Positions 4,717-6,696 of a stretch of 6,696 bases of DNA are shown here, in pieces. Position numbers and translations under genes: made by a program. Below the pieces are notes generated by a model, which saw nothing but the letters and a program-made list of their open reading frames with translations, was not told the origin of the DNA and did no database searches. This DNA is from Desulfuromonadales bacterium. GTDB taxonomy: Bacteria > Desulfobacterota > Desulfuromonadia > Desulfuromonadales > BM103. How positions within the stretch are numbered: position 1 is the first letter of the stretch; every line of letters begins with the position of its first letter. The stretch spans positions 1-6,696 of the forward strand of contig JAUWTX010000115.1 in NCBI GenBank assembly GCA_030614505.1. The letters run 5' to 3'.

Positions 4717-5868
4717 ATGAAAAGAGCAAGTGATTATTCCCAAGAAACCCGCCTGGTTCAACTGGGTGTGGGCGTTGACGAGCGGACCGGAGCGATCAGT
4801 CCCCCGATTCACCTGAGTGCTACCTACCGCCATCCTGGAGTCGGAGAATCGACTGGATACGACTACACCCGTTCAATAAACCCTACCAGGGAAGTTCTGG
4901 AAAAGGGTCTTGCGGAACTTGAGGGAGGCGCTCGCGGCCTGGCATTTTCATCCGGAATGGCGGCCCTGACCACCTTCTTCCTGCACTTTTCCCAAGGCGA
5001 CCACCTGGTTGTCAGCGAAGATCTTTATGGCGGAACTTACCGTGTCCTCGACCAGATCTTCGCCAACTTCGGGCTCACCGTCACCTATGTCGACACGACT
5101 AATACAGCTACTGTCGCAGAAGCCATTACCGACCAGACCAAGGCCCTGCTGATCGAGACTCCGGGTAATCCGTTGCTCGGCATCGCCGATCTCGCCGCCC
5201 TCGGTCAACTCTGTCGTGAACGCAAATTACTCTTTGCTGTAGACAACACTTTTTTGAGCCCGATACTGCAGCGACCCTTTGAATTCGGGGCCGACGTGGT
5301 TATTTATAGTGCTACCAAATACCTCGGCGGTCACAACGATCTCTGCGCCGGTGTTCTGATTGCGCGCGAAGAAACCCTCGGCGAAGAGCTATATTTCCTA
5401 CAGAATTCAACCGGAGCCATTTTGCCGCCACTCGATTGCTGGCTGCTGTTACGCAGTCTCAAAACCCTGGCACTGCGCATCGAACGGCACTGCAAGAACG
5501 CAATGACAGTCGCCCTCTGGCTGCAGCAGCACCCAAAAGTTACAGACATCTATTACCCTGGTCTTGAAGGACACCCCGGCCACGAACTTTCACGCAGACA
5601 AGCCAGCGGTTTTGGCGGAATGATTTCATTCAGGGTGGAGAGTGAGGAACTGGCCAGGAGAGTTCTCAAGCATTTGCGTCTGATCTCTTTTGCCGAAAGT
5701 CTTGGCGGCGTGGAATCACTCATGACACTGCCGGCCGTACAGACCCATGGCGATATTCCAGAAACAGAGCGGCAACGTCTTGGCATCTGCGAACGCCTGT
5801 TGAGGCTTTCAGTCGGTACCGAATCTGTTGAAGACATCATCGCCGACCTTGAACAAGCGCTGGTTTGA
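4717..5868 (+). CDS. metI: Cystathionine gamma-synthase / O-acetylhomoserine sulfhydrylase, MetI type
   Basis: The 383-aa product is a fold-type I PLP enzyme of the Cys/Met metabolism family. It probably joins activated homoserine (O-acetyl or O-succinyl) with cysteine to give cystathionine; related enzymes can also use sulfide to give homocysteine. The PLP lysine is Lys201 in YSATKYLGGH, with Asp176 (VDNTF) contacting the pyridine ring, Tyr104 (LYGGTYR) stacking, SSGM (78-81), YTR 50-52 reaching to the partner's PLP, and Arg363 (RLSVG) for the substrate carboxylate. GVGESTGYDYTRSINPTR (41-58) and AESLGGVESL (326-335) closely resemble Bacillus subtilis MetI, and a metC homologue follows as in the Bacillus metIC operon. 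ATG 4717 is supported by GAGGAGG at 4706-4712. Control is by the SAM-I riboswitch upstream. MetI here means the Bacillus enzyme, not the E. coli methionine permease. The exact acyl donor cannot be told from sequence. Confidence 0.9.
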   Translation: MKRASDYSQETRLVQLGVGVDERTGAISPPIHLSATYRHPGVGESTGYDYTRSINPTREVLEKGLAELEGGARGLAFSSGMAALTTFFLHFSQGDHLVVSEDLYGGTYRVLDQIFANFGLTVTYVDTTNTATVAEAITDQTKALLIETPGNPLLGIADLAALGQLCRERKLLFAVDNTFLSPILQRPFEFGADVVIYSATKYLGGHNDLCAGVLIAREETLGEELYFLQNSTGAILPPLDCWLLLRSLKTLALRIERHCKNAMTVALWLQQHPKVTDIYYPGLEGHPGHELSRRQASGFGGMISFRVESEELARRVLKHLRLISFAESLGGVESLMTLPAVQTHGDIPETERQRLGICERLLRLSVGTESVEDIIADLEQALV

Positions 5869-5890
5869 GGTGATGTATCATTGGAATATG

Positions 5891-6029
5891 TCAAAGTAAA
5901 AACGTAACGCAAAGACGCAATGATGTGAGGCAAGCCGCAAAGGTAAAAGTCCCACCGGGTTAACCCATATAGATCTTCTTTGCGGCTTTCTCTTCCTTGG
6001 CGCCTTTGCGTTACGCTCTAAGACTTTGA
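5891..6029. repeat. 139-bp nested inverted-repeat element rich in GCAAAG, between metI and metC
   Basis: Four sets of arms share nearly one centre (about 5960): TCAAAGT 5891-5897 with ACTTTGA 6023-6029; CGTAACGCAAAGACGC 5903-5918 with GCGCCTTTGCGTTACG 6000-6015 (15 of 16); AAGCCGCAAAG 5932-5942 with CTTTGCGGCTT 5978-5988 (11 of 11); and the central palindrome GGGTTAACCC 5957-5966. It fills most of the 190-bp spacer and has no coding potential. The form suits a REP-like or MITE-like dispersed element that would fold into one long mRNA hairpin. No target-site duplication was identified. No promoter or second riboswitch was seen before metC, so metC is probably co-transcribed through it, unless the hairpin attenuates. 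Confidence 0.8.
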
Positions 6030-6058
6030 TCCTCTAAAGCCCTACAGGAGTAATAATA

Positions 6059-6696
6059 ATGTCACACCCCCAATATCGTCCAGCGACATTACTGGTTCAT
6101 CAAGGCAAAGATCGTGATCCGGCAACCGGTGCGGCAACTGTACCAATTTACCAGGCATCAACCTTTCATCATGAGGGTGGCACCCCTGGGGAATACGATT
6201 ATGCCCGTAGCGGCAATCCAAGCCGTGAACAGGTGGAAGATGCGATTGCCCTGCTGGAGGGTGGTGTTCGTGGTTTTGCTTACGCTTCAGGGATGACTGC
6301 TATCGGCAGCACTCTTGCACTGCTCAAAAGTGGCGACCATCTGATCGCATCAGCCGATCTCTATGGCGGATCCTGGCGTTTCATCACCAGCGTTCTTCCA
6401 CAGCAGGGAGTGTCTATCAGCCTGGTTGACACCACTGATACAAATGCCGTGGAAGCTGCCATCACCCCGCAAACCCGGGCACTCTTTCTCGAGACACCGT
6501 CCAACCCGCTCTTTCAGATCACAGACTTGCGGGCCATGGTGGAAATTGCCAGAAATAACGACCTGATCACCATGCTCGACAACACCTTTATGACACCGCT
6601 GATGCAGCGGCCTCTCGATCTCGGCATCGATGTCACCATTCACAGTGCCACCAAGTTCCTCGGCGGCCACAGCGACATCCTTGCCGGCCTGGTCAC
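6059..6696 (+). CDS. metC: Cystathionine beta-lyase, MetC type, truncated by the window end
   Basis: The frame opens at ATG 6059 and is still open at the last base (212 full codons). CAGGAG at 6045-6050 lies eight bases upstream, followed by TAATAATA. It is a second fold-type I PLP enzyme of the same family: YDYARSGNPSR (46-56), ASGM (76-79), Tyr102 in LYGGSWR, ETPSNPLFQITDL, Asp174 in LDNTFMTPLMQRPLDLG, and PLP lysine Lys199 in HSATKFLGGHSDILAGL. These blocks follow Bacillus subtilis MetC more closely than MetI does, and the gene sits directly after metI as in Bacillus. The expected reaction splits cystathionine to homocysteine, pyruvate and ammonia. Paralogues with gamma-lyase or sulfhydrylase activity have the same motifs, so the reaction is less certain than the family. 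The C-terminal part and any terminator lie outside the window. Confidence 0.88.
   Translation, partial: MSHPQYRPATLLVHQGKDRDPATGAATVPIYQASTFHHEGGTPGEYDYARSGNPSREQVEDAIALLEGGVRGFAYASGMTAIGSTLALLKSGDHLIASADLYGGSWRFITSVLPQQGVSISLVDTTDTNAVEAAITPQTRALFLETPSNPLFQITDLRAMVEIARNNDLITMLDNTFMTPLMQRPLDLGIDVTIHSATKFLGGHSDILAGLV

Noticed and set aside
4411..4833. Antisense 140-aa open frame across the metI leader
   Set aside because: It runs through the riboswitch and terminator on the opposite strand, where structured-RNA composition explains the open frame. No supporting ribosome site or recognisable protein features.
5903..6015. CRISPR-like or tandem repeat from the recurring GCAAAG words
   Set aside because: The copies are inverted around one centre, with no regular spacers or direct repeat units, so it is an inverted-repeat element.

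Overview
The window reads entirely on the + strand. It looks like a piece of a mesophilic Gram-negative chromosome, most plausibly a Desulfuromonadales/Geobacter-type bacterium. That guess rests on the mix of a Liv amino-acid ABC transporter, an enterobacterial-looking CysK, an S-box-controlled Bacillus-like metI-metC pair, GCAAAG-rich inverted repeats and a small CxxC/CxxCH protein. It is inference from protein flavour and context; there is no rRNA or other taxonomic marker here.

Region 1 (1-2789) is the 3' part of a branched-chain amino-acid uptake operon: the tail of livH, then livM, livG and livF. livM/livG and livG/livF overlap at ATGA and TGATG junctions, so they are probably translationally coupled. 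The periplasmic binding protein gene is not in the window. No convincing intrinsic terminator follows livF.

Region 2 (2790-3411) is AT-rich and holds one short, well-formed gene (3007-3174, 55 aa). It has a strong Shine-Dalgarno sequence, a candidate promoter and its own strong terminator (3201-3240). The product is a hydrophilic four-cysteine protein (CEEC, then CAKCH) of unknown function.

Region 3 (3412-6696) is a sulfur amino-acid block: cysK (O-acetylserine sulfhydrylase), then a 348-bp leader, metI (cystathionine gamma-synthase / O-acetylhomoserine sulfhydrylase type), a 190-bp spacer dominated by a long inverted repeat, and metC (cystathionine beta-lyase), which runs off the end. Together these enzymes carry sulfide to cysteine, cysteine to cystathionine, and cystathionine to homocysteine for methionine synthesis.

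The most interesting part is the metI leader. It contains a SAM-I (S-box) riboswitch aptamer (about 4479-4607), a plausible antiterminator and an intrinsic terminator. After these comes a near-perfect second copy of the terminator's 5' arm, which is complementary both to the terminator's 3' arm and to the metI Shine-Dalgarno sequence. On paper this makes a two-stage switch. With SAM bound, transcription terminates and any read-through RNA has its ribosome-binding site hidden. Without SAM, the antiterminator frees the terminator 3' arm, which captures the second copy and exposes the ribosome-binding site. The base pairing is read directly from the sequence; the mechanism is a hypothesis.
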